Shown piece after piece: positions 8,739 to 19,043 of a stretch of 42,881 bases of DNA (position 1 is its first letter; each line of letters opens with the position of its first letter). This DNA is from an uncultured Bacteroidales bacterium. Lineage in GTDB: Bacteria > Bacteroidota > Bacteroidia > Bacteroidales > UBA932. The translations under genes and the position numbers were made by a program. Under the pieces are notes generated by a model. That model had not been told where the DNA came from. It saw nothing but the letters and a program-made list of their open reading frames with translations, and did not search any database. The stretch spans positions 1 through 42,881 of the forward strand of contig CAMXAU010000025.1 in NCBI GenBank assembly GCA_947179325.1, written 5' to 3'.

Positions 8739-11700
8739 TCAGTCTGCCTTTACAAGTATATTGTCATAGAATGCACGTTTTCCGCCAGACTTGGTATAGT
8801 CAATCTTGCCTGTCGTCTTGTCAAGGAGGTCGGTAGGCACAAGGGTAATCCTTGTATTCTTGTCTGCACCTGAAACCTTAACAGAGATGTTTGTCCAGAA
8901 CATTTCACCGTTCTCCTGAGGAGTTGAGAGTTCATCACTGTATCTGGTACCGTTCTCAAATGTACCGTTACCCTCAATCACGAGAGTCAATGTATAAGGA
9001 TCAATGATACCGCTCGCCTGCTCCATCCTTGCCCAGTCAAATGAGATTGTCATGTCCTTTCCTGCCGGGTCCATTGCAGGAAGGGTAAACGAAGTCTGGC
9101 TCGATGTACTTGTCTTTCCGAGCTTGATATAGCAGTCCTGAAGATAGAGGACGTCATTTGCACCGTCCGCCTTTCCTGGAATGTAATAGCCAATCTGGTT
9201 GCACAGAGGCACGAATGCAGCCTTCAATGCAGCTGTTCCATAGATATTCGGTGCCTTGGCATTCAGGTCATGTTTCCCGACCGTATCATAGTTGTCAGCA
9301 CCGGTAGGGTTTACCGCTGCAACAAGAGGCGCAAGCCATGAGAAATCATCTGCGAAGATGACGCCTGATGCATACTGGCTGACATCCAGTACAAGGCTGT
9401 AGGCATACTGCCCGTTGCTGAAAGTTACCTTGGCAGACCTTGCAGAAGCCGACTGGTTTGCATCGAATGAAACTGGAACATCGAACACGCCTGCGACACC
9501 CTGCGAGACAGGGAACTTGATCCATGACGCATCAGAAGACACATTGAATGGAATATTTGCATCTATGTTGAAAATGATTGAACCGCCAAGGCCACTGACA
9601 CCAGGGAAGATATTGCCTTTAGGAGTCACGGTCACCCTCGGGATGAAGTTCTCCTGGTTTACATTCAGGATTGTCTCGACATCTGACTCCTCATTGTAGA
9701 AGCGGATCCTTCCCTTGCGCTCTGCACCAGTCACATTCGGCTCAGTCGTGAATGCATGGTCAGTGAACTCGACAACAGCCCTTGACGCAGGTGTCTCTAT
9801 CTCCTTGATCCAGCTATCAAGAATCTCTACCTTATACGCAACATTGGCCTGCACTGTAGCTGTGAACTCCTCACCCTCTCCGAGCACTGTCACATTATTT
9901 CCTGTCTTCAGGGAGACAAACGGTGCAAGTTCCTGTCCGGCAGCTGACTGTATAACCTGGAGAGTATATGTCGATGTGCCTGACTTGATTGAGATTGATC
10001 CTTTGCGGAGAACGCTCAGGTCACTTGGCTCGCATGTGACATTCACTGTCCTCTGCGCATATGCCAGACCTTCAGTCACGTCAACTGAGAACCATTTTGC
10101 ACTTGTGGATATTGTATAGTCCAGATTTGATGTCACATTGAATGAGACTGGTCCGTCAGGGGTTCCCTCGAATGTAATGAGGTTGTCTTCAACTCCGTCA
10201 ACTACAATCTCCGCAGGAACTGCAGCAGAGGCCGGGATTACCTGTATATCATCAAGATAATACCTATGAACACCTGTCACCTTGCTCTCTGTCGAGCCTA
10301 TAGGGTTAGGACGGATTGTAATGAATGTAGCCTTTGTTGCACCTGTGATATTGACAGCAGCATCCATCCAGAACATCTCTCCCTTCTTCTGGACAGATAC
10401 AATGTCATCGCTGACCTTTGCATCCGATGAACCGGATTTCGTGACAACGGTACCAGGTCCGTCAATTTCAACGACGAGCTTGACATCATCGACATTCTCG
10501 GCTGCAGAAAGATGGCAGCACCACCTGAATGACACCTGGATATCCTGTGCCCCGTCAATTTTCATGAGAGGAAGGATGAGACCAGACTGCTTGTCGGTCG
10601 CTCCGAACTTGAAATATGCATCCTGGAGATAGATTGTCTGCATATCCGGATTCAGGTCAGTATATCCCCTTGCGCGCAGCTGCTCCAGTACAGGGATCTT
10701 ATAGGTTGTGGCAAGCGTCGAATAGAGATTGGCAGCACCGTCTGCAGAGATGATGACATTTCCGACACAGTCTGAAATCTGGCTCTTTTCCGGCAAGACT
10801 GCATTCGCTGCCTTAATATAAGGGTCAAGCCATGAGAAGTCATCCTTGAACGGGAACTCCACGCCGATGCTGTCATCCTCACCGTTATCCTTTACGGCAG
10901 TGACAACAAGATTGACATTACCGCCTACGATTCCGACATAATATCCTGTAAGCACGACCTTATGGACATTTACATCCGACAGGCCCACGCTTGCATGAGG
11001 TTCGTACGCAGATGCCCCCCTTGAAGGAGAGCCAGGTATATTCTTCAATGAAGATGCGACAAGCGTTCCCTCTATGCTGATATAGCTTATTGCATCTGAA
11101 GCATATGAATCCAGAGTCGATGTTATGTCCACAGCCTGAGGATACACAACCTCCTTGCTTGAAGTGACAGTGACCTCATCTCCAAGGAAAAGAGGAAGAT
11201 TATTTGCAGTTGATTTCTCTCCATTGAGATAGAGGACATCACCGACCGAGACTTCTGCTGAAGATGTGACATACAGGTTTGTCTTACCGTCAGAGACCAC
11301 AAATCCTTTAGCCGAGACAGCAACGACCTGCGCTCCGGAAATCTTCGCCTTCTGCTTGTCTTCCATGCCAGCCACCTCTGTGACAGTATACTCGCCTATG
11401 CCAAGATATGTATCGCCTTTCTGGTAGATTACTGTTTCAATGGAGTAGCCATCCCTCGTGGAGGCGATAGTGATGACCCCCTCCCTCGGAGCAGCCATCA
11501 CTCCCTTGCTGTCAACGTTGTCCGTAACGCTGACAGTCACAATCACAGTGTTGCTTCCGGTCATCGGGTCAACCCAGATCCATTCCGGAGCGTCTATCAT
11601 CCAGTCTTCATCTGAAGCAATCGTCAGCTGCTGCGGTTCAGCACCGATGGCCTCGAAAGTAAGGCTGGACTCAGACAGAAGCGCATGCGGCTTGACGAGG

Positions 11701-11780
11701 TTATCCTCTTCACATCCGAAGAACATGGATGCAGCAAGAGCTCCTGCAAAGACTTTAGATAAATATTTATACAGTTTCAT
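8739..11780 (-). CDS. Large BACON-domain surface lipoprotein, last gene of uptake operon 1
   Basis: A 1,013-residue lipoprotein (lipobox Cys near residue 23, followed by EED, an acidic pattern typical of surface export). Four BACON-like Ig modules are visible, each with an aromatic core such as APEWIWVD, SAKWFSVD, LDSWIKEI or DASWIKFP: one near 35-120 and three near 525-805. Residues about 124-290 look like an OB-fold region (YTVTEVAGMEDKQKAKISGAQV). Two related jelly-roll-like units, each starting DDFSW and containing YLQD and GEMFW, occupy about 300-520 and 810-1013. The likely role is surface binding or presentation of the ligand for the adjacent SusCD pair. The substrate is unknown. Confidence 0.8.
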   Translation of the reverse strand: MKLYKYLSKVFAGALAASMFFGCEEDNLVKPHALLSESSLTFEAIGAEPQQLTIASDEDWMIDAPEWIWVDPMTGSNTVIVTVSVTDNVDSKGVMAAPREGVITIASTRDGYSIETVIYQKGDTYLGIGEYTVTEVAGMEDKQKAKISGAQVVAVSAKGFVVSDGKTNLYVTSSAEVSVGDVLYLNGEKSTANNLPLFLGDEVTVTSSKEVVYPQAVDITSTLDSYASDAISYISIEGTLVASSLKNIPGSPSRGASAYEPHASVGLSDVNVHKVVLTGYYVGIVGGNVNLVVTAVKDNGEDDSIGVEFPFKDDFSWLDPYIKAANAVLPEKSQISDCVGNVIISADGAANLYSTLATTYKIPVLEQLRARGYTDLNPDMQTIYLQDAYFKFGATDKQSGLILPLMKIDGAQDIQVSFRWCCHLSAAENVDDVKLVVEIDGPGTVVTKSGSSDAKVSDDIVSVQKKGEMFWMDAAVNITGATKATFITIRPNPIGSTESKVTGVHRYYLDDIQVIPASAAVPAEIVVDGVEDNLITFEGTPDGPVSFNVTSNLDYTISTSAKWFSVDVTEGLAYAQRTVNVTCEPSDLSVLRKGSISIKSGTSTYTLQVIQSAAGQELAPFVSLKTGNNVTVLGEGEEFTATVQANVAYKVEILDSWIKEIETPASRAVVEFTDHAFTTEPNVTGAERKGRIRFYNEESDVETILNVNQENFIPRVTVTPKGNIFPGVSGLGGSIIFNIDANIPFNVSSDASWIKFPVSQGVAGVFDVPVSFDANQSASARSAKVTFSNGQYAYSLVLDVSQYASGVIFADDFSWLAPLVAAVNPTGADNYDTVGKHDLNAKAPNIYGTAALKAAFVPLCNQIGYYIPGKADGANDVLYLQDCYIKLGKTSTSSQTSFTLPAMDPAGKDMTISFDWARMEQASGIIDPYTLTLVIEGNGTFENGTRYSDELSTPQENGEMFWTNISVKVSGADKNTRITLVPTDLLDKTTGKIDYTKSGGKRAFYDNILVKAD

Positions 11781-11797
11781 AATGTCAATTGGTGTTT

Positions 11798-13642
11798 TTA
11801 TTCTTCTTCATCTTCCTCATCATCCGGATTGTAATTTTCCAGGCCATCATTCCAGCCTGGGTTCTGCGTCAGATTCAGATTCAGGAAGCGGTCTCCGGTA
11901 GGTATCGGATAAAGGTAATCCCTGTTCTCGTCAAAAGAACGTGTCCTCAGCCTGAACATATCCATATAGCCATGGTCTCCCTCACTCAGGACAATACCGT
12001 CCGAATAAGGTACATTCTTACCGTCAATGGTGATTTCCTGGATCTGTATATAGGTAAGGTTAGTGTTTCCTTCCGGAGCCTTGGAAGTTGCATAGAGACA
12101 TACATCAGGCACTCCGTCACCTGTAAGGTCATATTCTCCTGGTCCAGGGAAATACATTCCAGTCAGCGGCTGCTCATAGCATTTGCCTTCTTTCCACCTC
12201 ACTATGTCATCCCACCTGCGGCTATCCTCAAGACAAAGCTCGATAGTCCTCTCACGGCGGATTTCAAGCAATACTGCGAGATTAGATGGAGCAAGTGAAG
12301 CAAGATTCCTGTACCCATATTCATAGGATATCATGTAAGGGTCAACAGTCAATTCTGAAAGTTTCATGTCCGGCATACCGGCACGGGCGCGCAGAATATT
12401 GATGGAGTTGTCGACATCATCCTGCGTAAGGGTACCAATCTCAGCCTTGGCCTCAGCAAAAATAAGATATGCCTCTCCAAGGCGGTATACAGGTATATCA
12501 TTGAATGACATATCCGCCCTTTCTGCAATGACATATTCAGCATCCATAACAAACTTGTCAAAATGGAAGCCTGTAGATGTCAAAGGGAGCTGCGGTCCGA
12601 TATAGGTACCGTTGGCATTGCTTCTCACGTGGTTCGGCATCCTTATAATCGCGCCAAGGCGAGGATCCCTGTCCTTTACCTCATCAACAAACTGCATTGT
12701 ATCCCATCCTTCCTTGTCTGTGAAGCGTGAACCGTCTTTCATCAGGAAGCTGTCAATAAACTTCTTTGAGAATCCATAGCTTCCTCCTGTGACCATGCAG
12801 GCCTTTGCTGTTGCGCTATGGCCGCAGCCGATAGCCTGGTTCATATTTATTGCAAGGATATATTCACCTGGATCCGCATCCGGCTGCCTGAACAGCTTTC
12901 CATAGTCCGGAGCCAATCTGTAGACGCCTGAGTTCATGACCTCTTCTGCGGCCTTGGCTGCAAGGTCAAAATAGTACTCTGGTCCATGTCCATCAAGCTC
13001 AACTGCATGGTATTTCCTGTACGAGCCTTCATAGAGGCAGAACTGCGCCTTGAGCATAAGTGCCGCCCAACGGTTCACACGGTATAGACTGACATCATAT
13101 GGAAGTGCCTCAATGGCCTCATCGATATCCTCAATCATCTTCGTGATTACAAACTCCCTTGAATCGCGAGGCTTGTACAGGTCCGGATCAGTGGAGCCAA
13201 GCTCCCTGTCGTACCATGGGACGTCCCCGAAACGCTTTACTTTCTCGAAATAGAAACGTGCACGGAAGAATTTCGCAAGACCTGTGTACTTCTTGACAAC
13301 CTCCTGGTCATCACATCGGTACATATTCCCGAGCATAGTATTGATCTTCCTGAGCTGCGTCCATGTCCACCCGCTCGTGCCGGCCTTCGTAGGAACCTGG
13401 CGCGCTGAGCCCCCAAGCAGTTCATCAGCTATCGCTCCCCTCTGGAAGAATATGTCCGACTGCCTTTCAAAAGGAGATTTCTCAAACAGATTGTCATAGA
13501 ATGAATTCGAGAACATCATAAAGTCATCCTCGTTACGGAAATATGTTTCCGGAACAAGTTTGTCACGGGGAGAAAGGTCAAGCATGTCGCATGAGGAAAG
13601 ACCAACGGCAAGTGCCAATATAGGTAAAATTATCTTTTTCAT
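11798..13642 (-). CDS. SusD/RagB-family outer-membrane lipoprotein (locus 1)
   Basis: Ligand-binding lid of a SusCD complex: a surface lipoprotein that closes over the SusC barrel. 614 residues, with signal peptide and lipobox LSSC (Cys18), then the family's N-terminal LSPRD segment, TPR-like helices in the middle (YFEKVKRFGDVPWYD, FAEAKAEIG) and the C-terminal RRWDDIVRWKEG and YPIP motifs. It is somewhat longer than most SusD proteins and ends in a run of Asp/Glu. It follows SusC with a 15-nt gap and precedes the BACON lipoprotein with a 17-nt gap, so it sits inside one operon. Confidence 0.95.
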   Translation of the reverse strand: MKKIILPILALAVGLSSCDMLDLSPRDKLVPETYFRNEDDFMMFSNSFYDNLFEKSPFERQSDIFFQRGAIADELLGGSARQVPTKAGTSGWTWTQLRKINTMLGNMYRCDDQEVVKKYTGLAKFFRARFYFEKVKRFGDVPWYDRELGSTDPDLYKPRDSREFVITKMIEDIDEAIEALPYDVSLYRVNRWAALMLKAQFCLYEGSYRKYHAVELDGHGPEYYFDLAAKAAEEVMNSGVYRLAPDYGKLFRQPDADPGEYILAINMNQAIGCGHSATAKACMVTGGSYGFSKKFIDSFLMKDGSRFTDKEGWDTMQFVDEVKDRDPRLGAIIRMPNHVRSNANGTYIGPQLPLTSTGFHFDKFVMDAEYVIAERADMSFNDIPVYRLGEAYLIFAEAKAEIGTLTQDDVDNSINILRARAGMPDMKLSELTVDPYMISYEYGYRNLASLAPSNLAVLLEIRRERTIELCLEDSRRWDDIVRWKEGKCYEQPLTGMYFPGPGEYDLTGDGVPDVCLYATSKAPEGNTNLTYIQIQEITIDGKNVPYSDGIVLSEGDHGYMDMFRLRTRSFDENRDYLYPIPTGDRFLNLNLTQNPGWNDGLENYNPDDEEDEEE

Positions 13643-13657
13643 CTTTATTCCTCCTTT

Positions 13658-16600
13658 TTAGAATGTAATGTCTATACCGAACATCATTGTCTTCTGCCAA
13701 GGATATGCAACAGCGTCCTTTGCATCAGAGTTCTTATAAGTACCCTGGGTAGTCTTGTTCAGGTCCCTCCTATAGGCAGACTCCGGATCGAGATACTTCG
13801 TATATTTCTTGATCGGAGACCAGTAGGCGAGATTCTCACCTGAGAAATAGACACGTATCTTGTCAATATGAATCGCGTCTGTCCACTTCTTAGGAAGAGT
13901 ATATCCAACTGTAAGGTTCTTGAACCTCAAGTATCTTACATTCTGAAGATATCTTGTATTGACCGGGGCAAGCTCACCACCTGTAGATGAATAGGCGCGC
14001 GCCCTCGGGAAATATGCATCTTTATTATCCTCTGACCAGACTGTCTTTATGAAATCCGTTGGCATAAATGCCGTGTAATATGCATAAGAATATGAGCCCC
14101 AGAATGCAATGCTCATTCCTGGCGGATAGTAATAATGGTTGCCGACGCCCTGGAAGAATGCTGAGATATCGAATCCCATCCAGTCAAAAGACAGATTGAA
14201 GCCATACTGGAAACTTGGAAGTGAATTTCCGATAATCCTGCGGTCACCAGGGTCATCTGCAGTATTTTTTCCCATCGTGATCATGTTGATTCCGTTCGGG
14301 CCCTCCTGCTTGTTGTCAAGGTCGACATACCTGAGGTCTCCCGCAAGGAATCCTCCCTGCATCCTGTTTGTACCTACCAATGTCAAGGCATCGCAGACAT
14401 TATTCTGATAATACTGGGCTTCTTCATCTGTCTGGAACAATCCGTCAACTTCGAATCCCCATATTTCACCGATACGCATTCCCTCGTAGTAGTCAACAAG
14501 CTTCTTGTCCGGATTGTTTGCATATCTTGTAATGTAGGAGTCATAGTCACTCAGCGACGCCCTGACACTGTACCCGAAGTCATGTCCAGCGAGCTTGAAT
14601 GAGTCTCTCCATCCAAGTGAGAGTTCATATCCCCTTGTCCTCAGGTCAGCATTATTCTCCATAGGTGAACTTGCTCCATAGACACTCGGGAGGGCTGCAC
14701 CGCTTGTAAGCATATTCTTCGTATCACGTATATAGGCCTCAGCCGTAAATTCCAGACGGTTGTTGAAGAGCGCCGCATCAATTCCGAGATTATACTGATA
14801 TGCAGTCTCCCATGTAAGGGCACTTGAGTTCGGAGCTGAAATAGAAGAATAGGAAGGTCTGTTGTCTGTTTCACCAAAAGTAAAGCCACTGAACTGAGAT
14901 ACGGAGATTGTCCTCATGTAGGCGTAGTTGGCTACATTCTGGTTACCGAGCGAGCCGACGGATGCACGGAGCTTGAGGTTGTTCACGACACTCTTTGCAG
15001 GAGCGAAGAATGGCTCCTCCGAAATTCGCCATCCGGCAGAGCCTGATGGACAGAACACCCAGCGATGCCCTGGAGCGAAACGGGAAGAACCGTCATAACG
15101 CCCGGCAAGTTCAAAGAGATAGCGTCCTTTATAATCATAGTTTATACGTCCGAATAAACCCATAAGGGCATACTCGTCCATTGTTCCCTCTGCATAGTAG
15201 ATGACATCCCCTGACTTAAGGTTAAAGGCATTCAGAGTCTCATCAGACAGATTATCCTCCTGGGTAAGCACATTTTTGTAGTCATATGTCTCCATATTGA
15301 CACCTGCCATTATCTTGAGGTTATGGGCACCCTTGAAAGTGTCCTCATAGGTAGCAAATATATTACTTGACATATAGGTATATGCGCGAGAACGCTCCTG
15401 GAGCCTGTCCTGGCCAGCTCCTGTCACATATGCTCCAGACTCGTCCGGAGTGATACCGTATGGAATATTCACCCATCTGTGCATGTCATTCCTCTGCAGT
15501 CTCCTGAAAGTATAGTCTGCAACAATATTCAGCTGCTTTATAGGTGAAATGGTCAGCTGCGTAGTATTGGCAAAGTTAAACCTCTTCTCAGAGTTCTTGT
15601 GCTTGCCCATCCCATAGACAATCTGACGTCCATTGGCGACATTATATCCATTGATCAGAGGAGTGTTATAGATTCCCGAGCCGTCCGGGTTGAAGAGCGG
15701 GAAAGAAGCAGGGCTGTGCCTGAGATTCTGGAAGACATCCTGGTCATTACCCACACCAATATAGGAATATTCTGAATTATAGAAAGACGTGTTGTTGGAA
15801 AGTTTGAGCCATTTCTTAAGGTCTGCATCAATCTTTGCACGTCCATTCATCTTCTGGAACACATCCGGAGTCATCTTCAGGATACCTGTCTGACGGTCAT
15901 AGCCAGCAGACACAAAGTATTTCACGGCCTTGTTTCCTCCGCTTATGGAGACATTATGCTGCTGTACAGGATGCCTGTCCACAAAAAGTTCATGATACCA
16001 GTCTGTGTTTGCATAATATATCCACTGCTTACGTCCGTTACGGACTTCCTCTACGACCCATGGCCTGTCCGGATGCTCCGTCTTGTCATTTACACGCGCA
16101 AGCAATTCCAGCATGTCGTGCTGGTTATAGTTGGTATAGTTGGTGCCTGCTGCCTGTGTCCTCCAGAAAAGGTCCAGAGTATATACTGACCAGTATCCAC
16201 GGCTTTCATAGTCAGTGGAAGTAGTTGGCTCCTCCCATCCGAAACGTCCGCTATAGCGCACCTTTGCCTTTCCTTCCTCTGGCGATCCTTTCTTGGTCGT
16301 TATGAGGATAACACCATATGTACCGCGGGCTCCATATACGGCCGCCGCTGAAGCATCCTTGATTACGGAGATGCTGGACACATCATTGGGATTGACATCC
16401 TCCATGTCACCGATAGCGCCGTCAATCAGCACCAGAGGAGCCATTTCATTGATAGAAGTGAATCCACGGATGTTCAGGGTTCCTGTGCTTCCCGGATTAC
16501 CTGTGGTTGTAGTGATGTTAAGTCCAGGAACAGACCCCTGCAGCATTGTCGAAAGGTTGTGCGCGGTACGGTCCTGCAGCTGCTTGTCGTCAACGACTGA

Positions 16601-16969
16601 GACTGCACCTGTAAGGTTCACCTTTTTCTGTGTACCGTAGCCGACAACGACAGTCTCCTCAATGAGCATATTGTCTTCGTCAAGCACAATTGTAATTCTG
16701 GACTGTACAGCCGGAACTGTCACTTTCTTCGTCACATATCCGAGACAGCTGACTTCGAGTTCTGCAGCCCCGGATGAAACTGAAAGCGAGAAGTTACCGT
16801 CAAGGTCTGTCACCTCTCCCTTTCCGGAAAACATGACGGCTGCCCCGACAATCGGCTGTTGCTGGGAATCCAGCACCTGGCCGGATATTTCTCTATTCTG
16901 TGCCCACAGGGAGATGACGCTCCCCACGAGCAAGACCAGAGACACAGCAAAAGTTCTGATAACTTTCAT
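13658..16969 (-). CDS. SusC/RagA-family TonB-dependent transporter (locus 1)
   Basis: Outer-membrane TonB-dependent importer, 1,103 residues. It has a signal peptide ending near LWAQ, a carboxypeptidase-regulatory-like beta-sandwich (residues about 27-105), a TonB-box-like segment EETVVVGYG, the plug with NIRGFTSINEMAPLVLIDG and the VYGARGTYGVILITTKKG motif typical of SusC, and a 22-strand barrel ending in aromatic-terminated DITF. There is no STN domain, so signalling to an anti-sigma factor is not expected. It starts about 37 nt after the phosphoesterase stop with no TAnnTTTG in between, so it is probably transcribed from the phosphoesterase leader. Confidence 0.96.
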   Translation of the reverse strand: MKVIRTFAVSLVLLVGSVISLWAQNREISGQVLDSQQQPIVGAAVMFSGKGEVTDLDGNFSLSVSSGAAELEVSCLGYVTKKVTVPAVQSRITIVLDEDNMLIEETVVVGYGTQKKVNLTGAVSVVDDKQLQDRTAHNLSTMLQGSVPGLNITTTTGNPGSTGTLNIRGFTSINEMAPLVLIDGAIGDMEDVNPNDVSSISVIKDASAAAVYGARGTYGVILITTKKGSPEEGKAKVRYSGRFGWEEPTTSTDYESRGYWSVYTLDLFWRTQAAGTNYTNYNQHDMLELLARVNDKTEHPDRPWVVEEVRNGRKQWIYYANTDWYHELFVDRHPVQQHNVSISGGNKAVKYFVSAGYDRQTGILKMTPDVFQKMNGRAKIDADLKKWLKLSNNTSFYNSEYSYIGVGNDQDVFQNLRHSPASFPLFNPDGSGIYNTPLINGYNVANGRQIVYGMGKHKNSEKRFNFANTTQLTISPIKQLNIVADYTFRRLQRNDMHRWVNIPYGITPDESGAYVTGAGQDRLQERSRAYTYMSSNIFATYEDTFKGAHNLKIMAGVNMETYDYKNVLTQEDNLSDETLNAFNLKSGDVIYYAEGTMDEYALMGLFGRINYDYKGRYLFELAGRYDGSSRFAPGHRWVFCPSGSAGWRISEEPFFAPAKSVVNNLKLRASVGSLGNQNVANYAYMRTISVSQFSGFTFGETDNRPSYSSISAPNSSALTWETAYQYNLGIDAALFNNRLEFTAEAYIRDTKNMLTSGAALPSVYGASSPMENNADLRTRGYELSLGWRDSFKLAGHDFGYSVRASLSDYDSYITRYANNPDKKLVDYYEGMRIGEIWGFEVDGLFQTDEEAQYYQNNVCDALTLVGTNRMQGGFLAGDLRYVDLDNKQEGPNGINMITMGKNTADDPGDRRIIGNSLPSFQYGFNLSFDWMGFDISAFFQGVGNHYYYPPGMSIAFWGSYSYAYYTAFMPTDFIKTVWSEDNKDAYFPRARAYSSTGGELAPVNTRYLQNVRYLRFKNLTVGYTLPKKWTDAIHIDKIRVYFSGENLAYWSPIKKYTKYLDPESAYRRDLNKTTQGTYKNSDAKDAVAYPWQKTMMFGIDITF

Positions 16970-17006
16970 AAATAGTAAGTTTAGTTAATTAATTGGGTTG
17001 TTGTTT

Positions 17007-18956
17007 TCAGAGTTGGTATGTTTTGATGTCAAACGCCTTAGGGCGCGTCATCTCTTCCCTGTACTCATTCCCGAAACGGTCCTTCACGACAATGACAAGG
17101 GTCGAGGTAGCAGAAGATGCCTTGACCTTGAACGTATGCCTGTTGACAGACGTAGGGAATGTAGGGCTTGTCGACCCGCCGTCAATTGACTTGGCCGTAT
17201 AGGAGAGGACATGCAGAGGATCATACACGGTAGTACGCTCCACATCAAGGCTCTTTCCATTTTCCGTAACTGTCACAGTCCATGACGGGTCATAGTTCCA
17301 CACATTGATATAGACATAGTTGTCCGTACTCGGCGTCATCCATTCCGAAGCATACAAGGAATATTTAAGCTTGCCGGCAGCAGAAGCATTCGGCACGGCG
17401 TTCTCATATGAAAGATTGATTGAATTACGGTCATATGTACGGAACTGGAGGTCAGTACCTGCACCAGTAGGCTTGTATACCCAGCTGAAATCCTTTCCTG
17501 CCACATCGACTATACGGTAGCCGCCAGGGGCACCGTCCTGTCCGATATGGATCCCTGGATAATTCTTTCCTGTCCACCACCATGTAGCGCAGACCGCACC
17601 TGTGTTGTGCTCATATATATGGTCTGAAGCAAGCTTGTCAGCATTATACATCTTATGTGTGTGTCCGGTGAGAACCTGCACCTGCGAATATGGCTTGAGG
17701 ATATCCACAAGGGAAGAGCCGCCGCCCACAGAGACAGTATTTGATGCATTGTCATTGTAAAGCGGGGCATGCATGGCCACAACTACAGGAGTATCCTTGG
17801 AGACATATGCAAGATCCTTCCTGAGCCATTCAAGGTTGTCGTTTGTCAATGAAGCCACATGGTTGCGCCCATGGCTATCATCATCATAGTTTCCGGTGTT
17901 GTCCGCCACGATATCATCCAGCACTGCATAATGGACATTCCCGATATTGAATGAATAGTATGTAGGGCCCACAATCTCCCTGTAAGGGGCTGCAGATCCG
18001 AAATCCCCGGAGAGGTAGCAGCTGTGGTCATGGTTCCCCATGGTATGCCATATCTGGATTCCCTCTATCTGCTTCATCGCCTCCAGGTAATTTGTCAGGT
18101 CCATCTTGTTCACGACCCAATAAATGTCCCATGTCATGTCCCCAAGGGTGAGTCCATACACCTTCTTGCCCGGATTCTTCGCAAGCCAGTCATTGACATC
18201 ATATACAAATGTACGGAACTGCGCTGCATCATTTGTACGGTTCGCAAGATGTATGTCACCGAATACAAGCATGGTATGGTTTGTCTGGTCACCGGACTCG
18301 ACAAGGCTGAAATCGGCCCTCTCCGCGACAGTTGCAGGCTGTGTGAGCGCCTTGTGGAATTTAGGGAGCACACCGTCACTGAGCGTCTCATATCCGGAAG
18401 GGACTGAGATGAAGACATATTTGTTCTTCTTCTCCGACTTGAACTGGTAAAGCCCGTTCTCATCAGTGCGGACGACCTCATAGCCGTCAGAGACCACGAC
18501 ATCCTTCAGCCGGGCCTTGCCGCATGAGACGATACCGTAGACATTGCTCTCCTCGTCAAGCCCTGTGATATCATCGAAATAGATGGATGTCTCACCCATC
18601 AGCTTCTGCACGGAGCCGCGCACGATATAGACCTTGTAGGAGCCGGACTCGAACCCGTCATTGAGCACGACCTTAAAACTCCTGTCCGAAACCTCCGATA
18701 TGCCGCAGAGCCCCTTTCCGCCTGAATAATCCTCAAACAGGACCTTGTCAGAAGCCAGGGGGGCCTTTGAGAACATGACCCTGAAACTTATCTCAGACGC
18801 ATCTGCCTCAAGGTAAATGGATTCAGGGACTTCAAACCTTACATCTACATCAGCGTCACTTTTGACTTTTTCTGTACACGACATGGCAGAAAGGCCAGCA
18901 TACATACAGGCGAATGTCAGTATAACGAATCTGTAAACCGTTTTGTAATTTATCAT
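17007..18956 (-). CDS. Secreted calcineurin-like phosphoesterase lipoprotein, first gene of uptake operon 1
   Basis: Predicted metal-dependent phosphoesterase outside the cytoplasm; the 649-residue protein has a lipobox AMSC near residue 27. Regions in order: an Ig-like region, a MetallophosN-like domain (about 130-200), the catalytic metallophosphatase domain with metal ligands GDIH (Asp234, His236), GDMTWD (Asp273), GNHDH (Asn308, His309), MHAP and TGHTH, and a MetallophosC-like C-terminal domain. The substrate is unknown. Its place at the head of a SusCD operon suggests it releases or trims a phosphorylated nutrient at the cell surface. Only a leader with a strong terminator lies upstream, so transcription likely depends on readthrough. 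Confidence 0.88.
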   Translation of the reverse strand: MINYKTVYRFVILTFACMYAGLSAMSCTEKVKSDADVDVRFEVPESIYLEADASEISFRVMFSKAPLASDKVLFEDYSGGKGLCGISEVSDRSFKVVLNDGFESGSYKVYIVRGSVQKLMGETSIYFDDITGLDEESNVYGIVSCGKARLKDVVVSDGYEVVRTDENGLYQFKSEKKNKYVFISVPSGYETLSDGVLPKFHKALTQPATVAERADFSLVESGDQTNHTMLVFGDIHLANRTNDAAQFRTFVYDVNDWLAKNPGKKVYGLTLGDMTWDIYWVVNKMDLTNYLEAMKQIEGIQIWHTMGNHDHSCYLSGDFGSAAPYREIVGPTYYSFNIGNVHYAVLDDIVADNTGNYDDDSHGRNHVASLTNDNLEWLRKDLAYVSKDTPVVVAMHAPLYNDNASNTVSVGGGSSLVDILKPYSQVQVLTGHTHKMYNADKLASDHIYEHNTGAVCATWWWTGKNYPGIHIGQDGAPGGYRIVDVAGKDFSWVYKPTGAGTDLQFRTYDRNSINLSYENAVPNASAAGKLKYSLYASEWMTPSTDNYVYINVWNYDPSWTVTVTENGKSLDVERTTVYDPLHVLSYTAKSIDGGSTSPTFPTSVNRHTFKVKASSATSTLVIVVKDRFGNEYREEMTRPKAFDIKTYQL

Positions 18957-18994
18957 GGTATTCTATTTAAATGTTTTCAGGTTAAAGAGACAAC

Positions 18995-19043
18995 AAAAAA
19001 AGGCTTCGGGAAAAGCCTATGTAGCATAGGCTTCACCCGAAGC
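18995..19043 (-). terminator. Nested-stem intrinsic terminator inside the leader (attenuator)
   Basis: On the minus strand an outer stem GCTTCGGG/CCCGAAGC (8 bp) encloses an inner stem AAGCCTATG/CATAGGCTT (9 bp) with a 3-nt loop, followed by seven T. It lies about 40 nt before the phosphoesterase ATG and downstream of the only promoter I can see, so it must be read through for the operon to be expressed. The 19017-19202 ORF stops inside the inner stem. Confidence 0.85.
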
